Shown here in pieces: positions 1 through 5,941 of a stretch of DNA of 6,281 nucleotides. A program made the translations under genes and the position numbers. Source of the stretch: Nitrospina sp. (GTDB taxonomy: Bacteria > Nitrospinota > Nitrospinia > Nitrospinales > Nitrospinaceae); contig SMVS01000059.1 of NCBI GenBank assembly GCA_004357435.1, forward strand, positions 1 to 6,281. Direction: 5' to 3'. The notes under the pieces were generated by a model. It made no database searches and had not been told where the DNA came from. It saw nothing but the letters and a program-made list of their open reading frames with translations. How positions within the stretch are numbered: the stretch's first letter is position 1; each line of letters opens with the position of its first letter.

Positions 1-19
1 CGTCTATCGCGATGATCAT
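1..19 (-). CDS. Start of a downstream operon gene, probably cytidylate kinase (partial)
   Basis: Only six codons and one base lie in the window. On the minus strand an ATG at 19-17 overlaps the tyrA stop as ATGA and reads M-I-I-A-I-D before the window ends. Many cytidylate kinases begin with this string, followed by a G-P-x-x-x-G-K-S P-loop. From family knowledge, cmk often follows tyrA or aroA in aromatic operons of Desulfobacterota-like bacteria. A weak GGGG lies 8 bases upstream of the ATG, so translation is probably coupled to tyrA. The P-loop is outside the window. Other families also start with hydrophobic-A-I-D (TsaB, RuvX), so this is an inference from six residues plus context. Confidence 0.4.
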
Positions 20-891
20 TTGTTGGACCCCACAAGTTTCTCCCGATGCGCGTTGGCGCTGTCAAAGGTTTCCAGCAAGGTGTCCCATTGTTCGTTCTGG
101 ATCATGGTTTGGATCGACTGCAGGTTTTTTTGAAAACGATCGACCCAAAGCAGAACATTTTCTTTGTTTTGCATACAGATGTCCCGCCACATGGCGGGAT
201 GACTGGAAGCGATGCGGGTGATATCCCGCAGGCCGGCGCCGCACATCGATAATATTTCTCCATGGTTTTCGGTTTTGCCCTCAGCCACGGTGTTCATCAG
301 GGCAAAGGCCACGACATGCGGCAGATGACTGACCACGCCATAAATATAGTCATGCTCCTCGGCTGGCAGGGTTTCGACCTGCATGTCCAACCGTTGCCAG
401 AATTCCATGATTTGTTGCAGGGCCGGCGCATGGGTTTTGTCCGTGGGGGTGACGATGCATCGGGCACCCTGGTACAGATCCTTATGGGCCGCTTGCCATC
501 CCGATTTTTCGCCCCCGGCAATGGGATGGGACCCTACATAATGAATGCCATCGGGCATCAAAGTGTCGAGCTCCTGCACCAGTGGATGTTTCACCGAGCC
601 CACGTCGGTCACCAGACAACCCGGTTGGACCCAGGCCAGCATTTCGCGGACGCGTGCCACCAGGCTGGACACCGGAACACACAGCACGATGAGGTCGGCG
701 TCCTCAACGGCGGTTTTCAAATCGGTACTGCCGGAGTCGATGATGCCTGCCTGTCCGGCTTTTTGCAGTTTTTCCGGATGGCGGCCAAAGCCGACCACGC
801 GGTCCACCAGCCCCCGGTGTTTGCAGGCCAGCGCCAGGGAGGCTCCCAGCAGGCCGACGCCAATCACTGTCATTTGCTTGAAAGGTTTCAT
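16..891 (-). CDS. tyrA: Prephenate dehydrogenase (TyrA), single-domain
   Basis: This enzyme oxidatively decarboxylates prephenate to 4-hydroxyphenylpyruvate with NAD(P)+, the committed step to tyrosine, in the cytoplasm. The 291-residue product opens with a Rossmann fold: GVGLLG at 11-16 is the GxGxxG dinucleotide loop, and DVGSVK at 96-101 follows. SHPIAGGEKSG (121-131) holds the catalytic-type His122. SHLPH (188-192) and DITRIASSHPAMWRDI (223-238) are the usual markers of the helical dimerisation domain, the latter with the substrate-binding Arg. The protein ends after the helical domain, with no ACT or chorismate mutase domain, so it is the short monofunctional type and any tyrosine feedback would have to act at the catalytic domain. 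Its ATG overlaps the pheA stop by four bases (ATGA) and has no good Shine-Dalgarno, which points to translational coupling. The cofactor preference (NAD or NADP) and possible arogenate use cannot be read with certainty. Confidence 0.95.
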   Translation of the reverse strand: MKPFKQMTVIGVGLLGASLALACKHRGLVDRVVGFGRHPEKLQKAGQAGIIDSGSTDLKTAVEDADLIVLCVPVSSLVARVREMLAWVQPGCLVTDVGSVKHPLVQELDTLMPDGIHYVGSHPIAGGEKSGWQAAHKDLYQGARCIVTPTDKTHAPALQQIMEFWQRLDMQVETLPAEEHDYIYGVVSHLPHVVAFALMNTVAEGKTENHGEILSMCGAGLRDITRIASSHPAMWRDICMQNKENVLLWVDRFQKNLQSIQTMIQNEQWDTLLETFDSANAHREKLVGSNK

Positions 892-1988
892 GATTTGTTG
901 TTTCTCGGATACGATCCCAAAACCCGCATGAACACACTACGCCGCCCTACCGTCTCCAGCACCTTGGCAATTTTCGGATCCTCGGCATGGCCCTGGAAAT
1001 CCACATAGAACAGGTATTCCCAAGGCCGGTTTTTGAGCGGGCGTGATTGGATTTTGGTCAGGTTGATGTCGTGCCGCGCAAACATTTGCAGGACTTTGAT
1101 CAACGATCCCGCCTCGTCCCTGATGGAAAACATGACCGACGTTTTATTGTGTTTGGCCCTTTTGGATTTTTCAGGGCTGATCACCAGAAACCGCGTGGTG
1201 TTTTGCGACCGGTCTTCAATTTTGCGGGCAATGATTTTCAAGTTGTAAAACTCCGCGGCCAGTTTGCCGGCCAATGCCGCCGCGTGTTTGTCCTTGCTGG
1301 CCATCTCCGCCGCCACGGCGGTGCTGGAGGTGGCGATTTGCTCGATGCCGGGAGCGTAGCGGTTCAACCAGTTGCGGCACTGCGCCAGCGGTTGCGGGTG
1401 GGAGTAGATTTTTTTAATTTGTTTGGCGTCCCCATTTTTCGACAGGTAGTACAGGGAAATCCCCAACAGGATTTCATCGCAGATATAGAGGGGAGAATCG
1501 ACGAAGCAGTCGAGGGTCAGGTTGACCACGCCCTCGATTGAATTTTCGATCGGCACCACACCGTAATCGCTAATCCCCTGCTCGACATCTTTGAAAATGG
1601 CTTCGAGGCTTTGGGCGGGAACGAATACCGCCGAATGGCCGAACTGCTTGAGGGCCGCCTGATGCGAAAAGGTGGTCGCCGGCCCCAGGTACGCGATGCT
1701 CAGGGGTTTTTCCAGCGCTAACGTCGCGGAAAAAATTTCACGGAAGATGGATTCAACGGAAGAAGCCGGCAGGGGGCCCGGATTGAGTTCCTTCATTCGC
1801 TCGAAAATTTCGCGCTCCCGGTGCGGAACGTGGAAATGATTCGATTCGTTTTTCTTCGATTTTTCCTGGCCGATCTCGATGGCCAGTTTGGCCCGCCGGT
1901 TGAAAAGGTCGAGTAATTTTTTGTCTATCTGGTCGATCTGGTCGCGAATCTGGTCAATCTTGCGCAATGAACAGGTACCGCCCTTCAT
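888..1988 (-). CDS. pheA: Bifunctional chorismate mutase / prephenate dehydratase (P-protein)
   Basis: The protein converts chorismate to prephenate and then to phenylpyruvate for phenylalanine synthesis. Three domains are visible in 366 residues. An AroQ-type chorismate mutase (about 8-90) has R15, R31, K43 and the R57-E58 pair, matching E. coli Arg11, Arg28, Lys39, Arg51 and Glu52. A prephenate dehydratase domain (about 97-272) includes YLGPATTFSHQAA, VVPIENSIEGVV and the catalytic TTRF motif (264-267). A C-terminal ACT domain (about 282-362) is the usual phenylalanine sensor. The Phe-binding motifs differ from the textbook GALV and ESRP: here AGSL (293-296) and QSRP (314-317). The start is uncertain. 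The ATG at 1988 lacks a clear ribosome site, whereas a TTG at 1967 (codon 8) has AAGGGCGG about 10 bases upstream and gives the more typical N-terminus for the family. It is the first visible gene of the minus-strand operon and overlaps tyrA by ATGA. Confidence 0.95.
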   Translation of the reverse strand: MKGGTCSLRKIDQIRDQIDQIDKKLLDLFNRRAKLAIEIGQEKSKKNESNHFHVPHREREIFERMKELNPGPLPASSVESIFREIFSATLALEKPLSIAYLGPATTFSHQAALKQFGHSAVFVPAQSLEAIFKDVEQGISDYGVVPIENSIEGVVNLTLDCFVDSPLYICDEILLGISLYYLSKNGDAKQIKKIYSHPQPLAQCRNWLNRYAPGIEQIATSSTAVAAEMASKDKHAAALAGKLAAEFYNLKIIARKIEDRSQNTTRFLVISPEKSKRAKHNKTSVMFSIRDEAGSLIKVLQMFARHDINLTKIQSRPLKNRPWEYLFYVDFQGHAEDPKIAKVLETVGRRSVFMRVLGSYPRNNKS

Positions 1989-2024
1989 GGGATTTTCGAA
2001 AACCTGAATTCTCGAATGGAAGGC

Positions 2025-2053
2025 TTGATCATTTCATATTCCGCCCCTAAAAT
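2025..2053 (+). promoter_or_regulatory. Candidate sigma-70 promoter for the thiamine-binding protein gene
   Basis: TTGATC at 2025-2030 (four of six matches to TTGACA) and TAAAAT at 2048-2053 (five of six to TATAAT) are separated by exactly 17 bases. Transcription would start near 2060, giving a leader of about 44 bases ahead of the ATG at 2104. The site lies in the divergent gap between pheA and this gene. A minus-strand promoter for pheA must share the same 115 bases, but no convincing one stands out. Confidence 0.45.
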
Positions 2054-2103
2054 GCAAGCACAAATTGCCGTTTAACCGATTGTTTTTATAAGTGGAGGAA
2101 ACT

Positions 2104-2412
2104 ATGGTGCTTCTCGAATTCAGCATGTCCCCGATGGACAAGGGGGAAAGCGTGAGCAGTTACGTCAGCCGGTCGTTGGACATCATCTCGAACAGCGGCG
2201 TGGCCTACCGCCTCAACCCGATGGGCACGGTGTTGGAGGGCGAATGGGATGACGTGATGAGCGTCGTCAAGCAATGCTATGAAAAGATGAGTTCCGACTG
2301 CAACCGCATCACCTGCGGCATCAAGATCGATTACCGGAAAGGCAAGAGCGGCCGGCTCGATTCCAAAATGGCTGCCATCGAACAAAAACTGGGCCGGGAA
2401 CTGGAGAAGTGA
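2104..2412 (+). CDS. MTH1187/YkoF family thiamine-binding protein (UPF0045)
   Basis: A small cytosolic protein of 102 residues with the ferredoxin-like fold of the MTH1187/YkoF family. Members of that family bind thiamine or related pyrimidine ligands, but their physiological role is mostly unsettled. Family hallmarks are visible: an N-terminal strand VLLEFSMSP, the central RLNPMGTVLEGEWDDVM (36-52), and the C-terminal block IKIDYRKGKSGRLDSKM (73-89) followed by IEQKLGREL. The length matches the family norm of about 100. An in-frame GTG at 2092 would add four residues, but it lies just ahead of the GGAGG at 2094-2098. That GGAGG sits five bases before the ATG at 2104, so the ATG is the real start. 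The gene stands alone between a divergent pheA operon and a repeat-filled gap, with no thiamine synthesis or transport gene in view. Third-position GC is high (83 of 102 codons). Ligand and function are inferred from the family only. Confidence 0.88.
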   Translation: MVLLEFSMSPMDKGESVSSYVSRSLDIISNSGVAYRLNPMGTVLEGEWDDVMSVVKQCYEKMSSDCNRITCGIKIDYRKGKSGRLDSKMAAIEQKLGRELEK

Positions 2413-2540
2413 TTTTTTGGGATGCCATCCACATACGCGGCGGCCATCACCTCGACAGGGCGCGCAAGGTATTGCGGTCGCGGGCCATGCCTGTTATGGC
2501 AGACGCATCTTTTTGTGAAATTCCGTGTCTACTGGTCGTA

Positions 2541-2668
2541 AAGACTTTTGCATAACCCAGATTCTTCGCTGGCGCTCAGAATGACAATTTCATAACGCGT
2601 TGTCATTCTCGAGGAACGCAGTGACGAAGAATCCAGGTATCCCGAATACACAACTTATGCGAAGTTCT
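2541..2668. repeat. Palindromic MITE-like element with nested inverted repeats
   Basis: The core is an imperfect inverted repeat. GATTCTTCG (2560-2568) pairs with CGAAGAATC (2625-2633), AGAATGACAA (2578-2587) pairs with TTGTCATTCT (2600-2609), and the loop is 12 bases. Between these stems the arms differ by a few bases, so they look like two inverted copies of one unit. Further out, GCATAA (2550-2555) mirrors TTATGC (2655-2660), and the match continues imperfectly (ACTTTTGCATAA against TTATGCGAAGT). This gives an element of about 120 bases with terminal inverted repeats and no gene. From memory, strings of the form GATTCTTCG...CAGAATGACA are scattered through intergenic regions of many environmental bacteria. 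That is recollection, not a search. Confidence 0.75.
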
Positions 2669-2696
2669 CCTGACCGTAGAGGCCGTAGCCATCCAT

Positions 2697-2726
2697 TATT
2701 TATCGGTGTTCATCTGTGGTTAAAAT
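2697..2726. repeat. Dispersed intergenic repeat of the 'GTGTTCATCTGTGGTTAA' type
   Basis: The sequence contains CGGTGTTCATCTGTGGTTAA. I recognise this string from memory as a recurrent non-coding element in diverse environmental bacterial genomes. There is only one copy here, so its repeat nature cannot be shown from this window. Confidence 0.45.
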
Positions 2727-2779
2727 CCCCCCCAGCCCTCCTTCGACAGGCTCAGGACAGGCTCTTCAAGAAGGGGGAG
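2727..2779. repeat. C-run/G-run hairpin repeat interrupted by a 'GACAGGCTC' tandem unit
   Basis: CCCTCCTTC (2736-2744) can pair with GAAGGGGGAG (2770-2779) with one or two mismatches, forming a hairpin. Its loop holds a perfect 9-base direct repeat, GACAGGCTC, at 2745-2753 and 2756-2764, separated by AG. The four bases CTTC occur on both sides of this unit (2741-2744 and 2764-2767), as if a short element had been placed in an older hairpin. The string TTCGACAGGCTCAGGACAGG is, from memory, another widespread dispersed repeat. Confidence 0.6.
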
Positions 2780-2843
2780 TCTTTCGCCTCACCGTAGGAT
2801 CGACCAACAGAGCGGTCCTCTGATTATGTCGCCCTTTTAAAAA

Positions 2844-5555
2844 TCACGCCAAATCTTCGAGGTTGTCGACCAGGAGGGTGGTGATGATGTTTTCCTTGAG
2901 GCGTTGGATGAGGCGTTGGAACTGCAGTTTTTCGCCGCGCAGGGAGACGGAGAACACGTCGACGCCGCGCCCGCCCTGGTTGGAGATTTTAGCGCGGTGG
3001 ATTTGGATGCCGAACCCGGCAAAGCAATGCACGATTTTGTAAAGCATGCCGGGATGGTCCTTGGCCTCGATCCGGACGGCGGTGAAGGGGTTGCCGGTGT
3101 TGTTCTCGATACTGATTTTGGGAATGATCGCCGCGGTGGATCGACTCGCGGATTGAATGCGGGTGCGCCGCTTGAGCAGGGATGACAGGGTTTCCTGTTT
3201 GGCCAGGACTTTCTGCAGGTTGCTCTCGATATCCTCCCAAAGTTGATTGCCGGTGCCGTGGATTTTGATGGCTTCGGCGCCTTCAACCTGCAGGGTGATG
3301 ATGGCGGTCTGATCGCCACGGGTGAAGATCTGCGCGCCCAGAATGTTGAGGGCCTTGGCGGTCAACGCGCCCACCAGGTTTTTGAATACGTCGATATTGT
3401 TGGGACAGCACAAAATGAGATTGAAGACCCCGCCGGATTCGTTGTAGGTGATGCGGAGTACGAACGGCTGTCCGGGCAGACACTGGATCAAGCGGATGTG
3501 TTCGGCCACGTCCTTGGAATCGGCGGTCTGAAAATAATCGTCCGGCATGGCGTCCAGGTGGAGCGTAATTTGTTCGCGCGGGAACTCATCCCGCAGTACG
3601 GCGTACACCGCTTGGCGCGTCGCCTGCGGTTTTTCTGCCAGCGACTCGGGCCGCACCAGCAGACTGCGGGTACGATGGTACAGCTCGGTCAGCAGAGTTT
3701 TTTTCCAGGCGGTCCAGGTGTCCGGCGCCATCGCCTTCAGGTCGGCGTAGCTGTTGAGCAAAAGTAGATCGAGCCGCTCTGGAAATTCTACCTGTTCGGC
3801 TATCTGCTTGAGGGTGGACGGCTGATGGGTGTCCTGGTGAAAAGCGGTTTCGTTCAAAGTGTTCAAATGGTGGATCAGAAAGTGCAAGATGGTTTTTTGG
3901 TCTGGACTGAGTTGCAACCGCTCGCACACCGGGGCCAGCGTTTCCCAAGTCTTTTCCGGCAGAGGTTCGTCCTGTTCTTTGCCCAGTGAATGCAGGAGGC
4001 AGGCGAGTTTTAAAATCACCTTGTCCTGAACGTTTTCATAAGCCGTAACAAAACTTTCCATGCCACGGGTGGCGAGCGACGGAATTTTTTCCAGGAACCC
4101 GACCATGCGCAGGGCGTGTTCATCGCTGGTGTAACGGTGATAAAAATTGTAATGGACCTGAAACAAAGCCCGGCTGAATTCCGGCAGGAGATGGCTGAGG
4201 ACACCCAATTCATGCATGAGGCGCAGGGTTCTCTCGGCTTCGGGATGGTCCAGAATACCCAACAGAAAATCACGAGCGCGCTCGCCCCGAACAAAATCCG
4301 CGTCGAGCCGGGGCAGGTGCTGGCGGATCAACCGTTTCAACTGGGCATCCGGGGTCAACTGATGATCCCGGCAAAAATCGAGCGCGGTGAGAATCAGCGC
4401 GGGGTCTTCTGCGAGCGATGCTTCCGCCTCTTTCAAAAGTGACAACGTGGTTTTATGGGCGACAAAACCATTCCCCAGCTTTTTACGCTGAAAAGTCGAC
4501 AGCATTTTTTTGATGAGAGGTTTTGTCCCCAGGCATCGTTGGAACAGCGCCTCCGAAATATGACGGATAGTGGTGGCGTGCTGATAATAATTCCGCATGA
4601 ATTGTTCCTGCCGGGAGCGCTCCGGTGTGTCCTGGTAGCCCAAATGACCGGCCAGCTCGGCCTGCAGGCTCAACTCCAGGATGTCGGACTTTTTCCCTTT
4701 CAGGTAATGCAGTTCGTTGCGGACGCGTAGCAGGAAATCGACGGATTCTTCCAGGCTATCCAGTTCTTCCGAATTGATGACGTCATCCCGGCCGATTTCG
4801 CGGAACGACAATCCGTTGAAGGAGATGGCTACCGCCCATAAAGCCAGATGGTAATCGCGGAGGCCGCCGGGGCCGTCTTTGATATCGGGTTCGGGGTGGC
4901 TGGTCACGCCCTCGGCGCTGCCCGGACGCAGGTGGATTTCCTTGAGTTCGGTGTTGAGAAATTGTTTCGCCTTTTTTTTCAATACATTTTTGCGTACGGA
5001 GTCCCACAGTTTTCGGTACAGCTCATGGGTGCCGAGCAGAAACCGGGTTTCGACCATGGAGGTTTTGACCGTGGGATCGTTCTGCGCCAACGCGCGGCAC
5101 TCCCGGATGGTCCGGCAACTCTGGCCGATCTCCATGTCGAGTCCCCACAGCACGGAGATGATGTCTCTGATGAAATGGTCGAGCGCGGCGTCCATCTTCT
5201 TACGCAACAGGAACAACAAGTCGATATCGGAGCCGGGGTTGAGTTCGCCCCGGCCGTACCCGCCCACCGCTACCAGCGCGAATTTTTTCAGGTTGGAGTT
5301 GGGCCGGTGCTCCGGGAGCAGGGCCAGCGAGACCACCACGTGCTTGATGGTTTGATCCATCAGCGCGGTATGCGCCTGGATGACCTCACGGCCACCGGCG
5401 CCAGCCCGGTGCCAGGCTTTGATTTGATCCCGCTTGGCTGCAATCAGAGCCTTGAACCGCTGGAAATATTCGAGCCGAACTTTCGGGTCCTCAGGCACCG
5501 ATTTGACGGAGCTGAAATCAATACTGAATTGATATTTGTCGGATGCGAAACTCAC
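2844..5555 (-). CDS. glnD: Bifunctional PII uridylyltransferase GlnD with degenerate HD motif
   Basis: GlnD uridylylates the nitrogen regulator PII when glutamine is low and, in classic members, removes UMP through an HD domain when glutamine is high. The product is 903 residues, normal or slightly long. The nucleotidyltransferase site is intact: GGYGRGELNPGSDID (98-112) carries both metal-binding Asp residues, and DPTVKTSMVETRFLLG (160-175) and KDGPGGLRDYH (226-236) follow. The HD region (about 460-620) keeps YTSDEH (475-480) and IHHL (561-564). However, the signature LLHDIGK reads LLHSLGK (521-526), and the downstream RRD segment is also unlike the family. Two C-terminal ACT repeats lie at about 699-770 and 824-900. 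The second has a normal DHPGMLYKI, while the first reads CPNNIDVF in place of the usual D-x-P-G-L-F. The start is GTG at 5555 with AGGA 10 bases upstream. The gene is monocistronic here and divergent from icd. Uridylylation is likely; deuridylylation is doubtful. Confidence 0.93.
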   Translation of the reverse strand: MSFASDKYQFSIDFSSVKSVPEDPKVRLEYFQRFKALIAAKRDQIKAWHRAGAGGREVIQAHTALMDQTIKHVVVSLALLPEHRPNSNLKKFALVAVGGYGRGELNPGSDIDLLFLLRKKMDAALDHFIRDIISVLWGLDMEIGQSCRTIRECRALAQNDPTVKTSMVETRFLLGTHELYRKLWDSVRKNVLKKKAKQFLNTELKEIHLRPGSAEGVTSHPEPDIKDGPGGLRDYHLALWAVAISFNGLSFREIGRDDVINSEELDSLEESVDFLLRVRNELHYLKGKKSDILELSLQAELAGHLGYQDTPERSRQEQFMRNYYQHATTIRHISEALFQRCLGTKPLIKKMLSTFQRKKLGNGFVAHKTTLSLLKEAEASLAEDPALILTALDFCRDHQLTPDAQLKRLIRQHLPRLDADFVRGERARDFLLGILDHPEAERTLRLMHELGVLSHLLPEFSRALFQVHYNFYHRYTSDEHALRMVGFLEKIPSLATRGMESFVTAYENVQDKVILKLACLLHSLGKEQDEPLPEKTWETLAPVCERLQLSPDQKTILHFLIHHLNTLNETAFHQDTHQPSTLKQIAEQVEFPERLDLLLLNSYADLKAMAPDTWTAWKKTLLTELYHRTRSLLVRPESLAEKPQATRQAVYAVLRDEFPREQITLHLDAMPDDYFQTADSKDVAEHIRLIQCLPGQPFVLRITYNESGGVFNLILCCPNNIDVFKNLVGALTAKALNILGAQIFTRGDQTAIITLQVEGAEAIKIHGTGNQLWEDIESNLQKVLAKQETLSSLLKRRTRIQSASRSTAAIIPKISIENNTGNPFTAVRIEAKDHPGMLYKIVHCFAGFGIQIHRAKISNQGGRGVDVFSVSLRGEKLQFQRLIQRLKENIITTLLVDNLEDLA

Positions 5556-5617
5556 CGCAAAATTATCCTGAAAATTTGATTTATTAATGGGAGAGCTTGA
5601 TGTGATCCGGTACGGGA

Positions 5618-5634
5618 GGGTCTATATTAGACCC
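5618..5634. promoter_or_regulatory. Perfect 7+7 dyad, likely operator near the glnD promoter
   Basis: GGGTCTA (5618-5624) and TAGACCC (5628-5634) are perfect inverted repeats around a three-base centre. The dyad lies about 63 bases ahead of the glnD start codon and covers its best candidate -10 element. That placement fits a repressor site or other dimeric DNA-binding site; the protein is unknown. Confidence 0.45.
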
Positions 5635-5651
5635 CTTGCCGTTGAAAGCAA
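5624..5651 (-). promoter_or_regulatory. Candidate glnD promoter
   Basis: On the minus strand TTGCTT (5651-5646) and TAATAT (5629-5624) are 16 bases apart, each only a partial match to the sigma-70 consensus. Transcription would begin about 60 bases upstream of the GTG. The -10 lies inside the 5618-5634 dyad. The call is weak and rests mainly on position. Confidence 0.3.
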
Positions 5652-5729
5652 ATATATGAACGGATTTCAGGCCCCGCAGGTGGCATAAATAACCCTAAAA
5701 GATATCCTTCACCCTACCGTAAATCCGGG

Positions 5730-5771
5730 GAAGTTTCTCCCTAAACTTCTTGACAAAGAGGGGTTTATAAT
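5730..5771 (+). promoter_or_regulatory. Dyad operator plus TTGACA and TATAAT hexamers upstream of icd
   Basis: GAAGTTT (5730-5736) and AAACTTC (5743-5749) form a perfect 7+7 dyad with a six-base centre. A perfect TTGACA follows immediately (5750-5755) and a perfect TATAAT lies at 5766-5771. These two hexamers are only 10 bases apart and so cannot serve as one normal promoter. At the normal 17-base distance from TATAAT lies AAACTT (5743-5748), a poor -35 inside the right dyad arm, as in activator-dependent promoters. Transcription from here would give an icd leader of about 195 bases. Confidence 0.4.
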
Positions 5772-5846
5772 TTAGCTTGCCCAATCATTTCACTATGAAT
5801 TTGAGGGGTCCTATCGCGCTCTTGATTGAGGGTCGAAAAGGTCTTT

Positions 5847-5873
5847 TGAGTTTGTGACTCAGGGTCTTGAGTC
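5847..5873 (+). promoter_or_regulatory. Two mutually exclusive hairpins in the putative icd leader
   Basis: TGAGT (5847-5851) can pair with ACTCA (5857-5861) across TTGTG. The same ACTCA, extended to GACTCA (5856-5861), pairs instead with TGAGTC (5868-5873) across GGGTCT. Only one hairpin can form at a time. A five-T run starts at 5881, eight bases past the second stem, which is too far and the stem too short for a confident terminator. Attenuation is possible but unproven. Confidence 0.3.
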
Positions 5874-5910
5874 GGCTTGGTTTTTCATTTGGACAAACGA
5901 AAGATAAAAG

Positions 5911-5941
5911 TTGAAAGCCATCTGATTTATTAAAATATATT
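5911..5941 (+). promoter_or_regulatory. Candidate proximal icd promoter
   Basis: TTGAAA (5911-5916) and TATATT (5936-5941) are separated by 19 bases, longer than the 17 optimum, in the most AT-rich part of the gap. A start near 5948 would leave a short leader of about 26 bases that still includes the GAGGT ribosome site. It is an alternative to the more distal hexamers. Confidence 0.3.

Larger units (their letters stand above)
2413..2843. other. Gene-free region rich in dispersed repeats
   Basis: This 431-base stretch separates two convergent genes (the thiamine-binding protein gene and glnD). I see no credible coding region: a 65-codon open frame at 2600-2797 runs straight through the repeat arms and has no family resemblance. 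The first part (2413-2540) has no recognised feature. From 2541 to 2779 it holds three types of repeat, described separately. No strong intrinsic terminator with a stem and T-run was found for either gene. Confidence 0.7.

Noticed and set aside
262..1008. 248-codon plus-strand frame opposite tyrA
   Set aside because: It is an antisense shadow of tyrA and the end of pheA, whose protein motifs are unmistakable.
2065..2092. TTGCCG and TATAAG, 16 bases apart, as a promoter for the thiamine-binding gene
   Set aside because: Transcription would start after the GGAGG ribosome site, leaving it out of the message; the 2025-2053 pair fits better.
2484..2514. Hairpin GCCAT/ATGGC with a T-run at 2510-2514 as terminator of the thiamine-binding gene
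   Set aside because: The stem is only five base pairs and the T-run is nine bases away, which is too weak to call.
2600..2797. 65-codon open frame on the plus strand
   Set aside because: It runs through the repeat arms and C-run hairpin and shows no family resemblance.
4848..5579. 243-codon plus-strand frame opposite the glnD 5' part
   Set aside because: It is antisense to the conserved GlnD transferase domain, with no recognisable protein signature of its own.
5795..5857. 20-codon leader-peptide candidate with six leucines, ending inside the alternative hairpins
   Set aside because: It has no ribosome site before the ATG, and a leucine leader makes no sense for icd; kept only as a curiosity.
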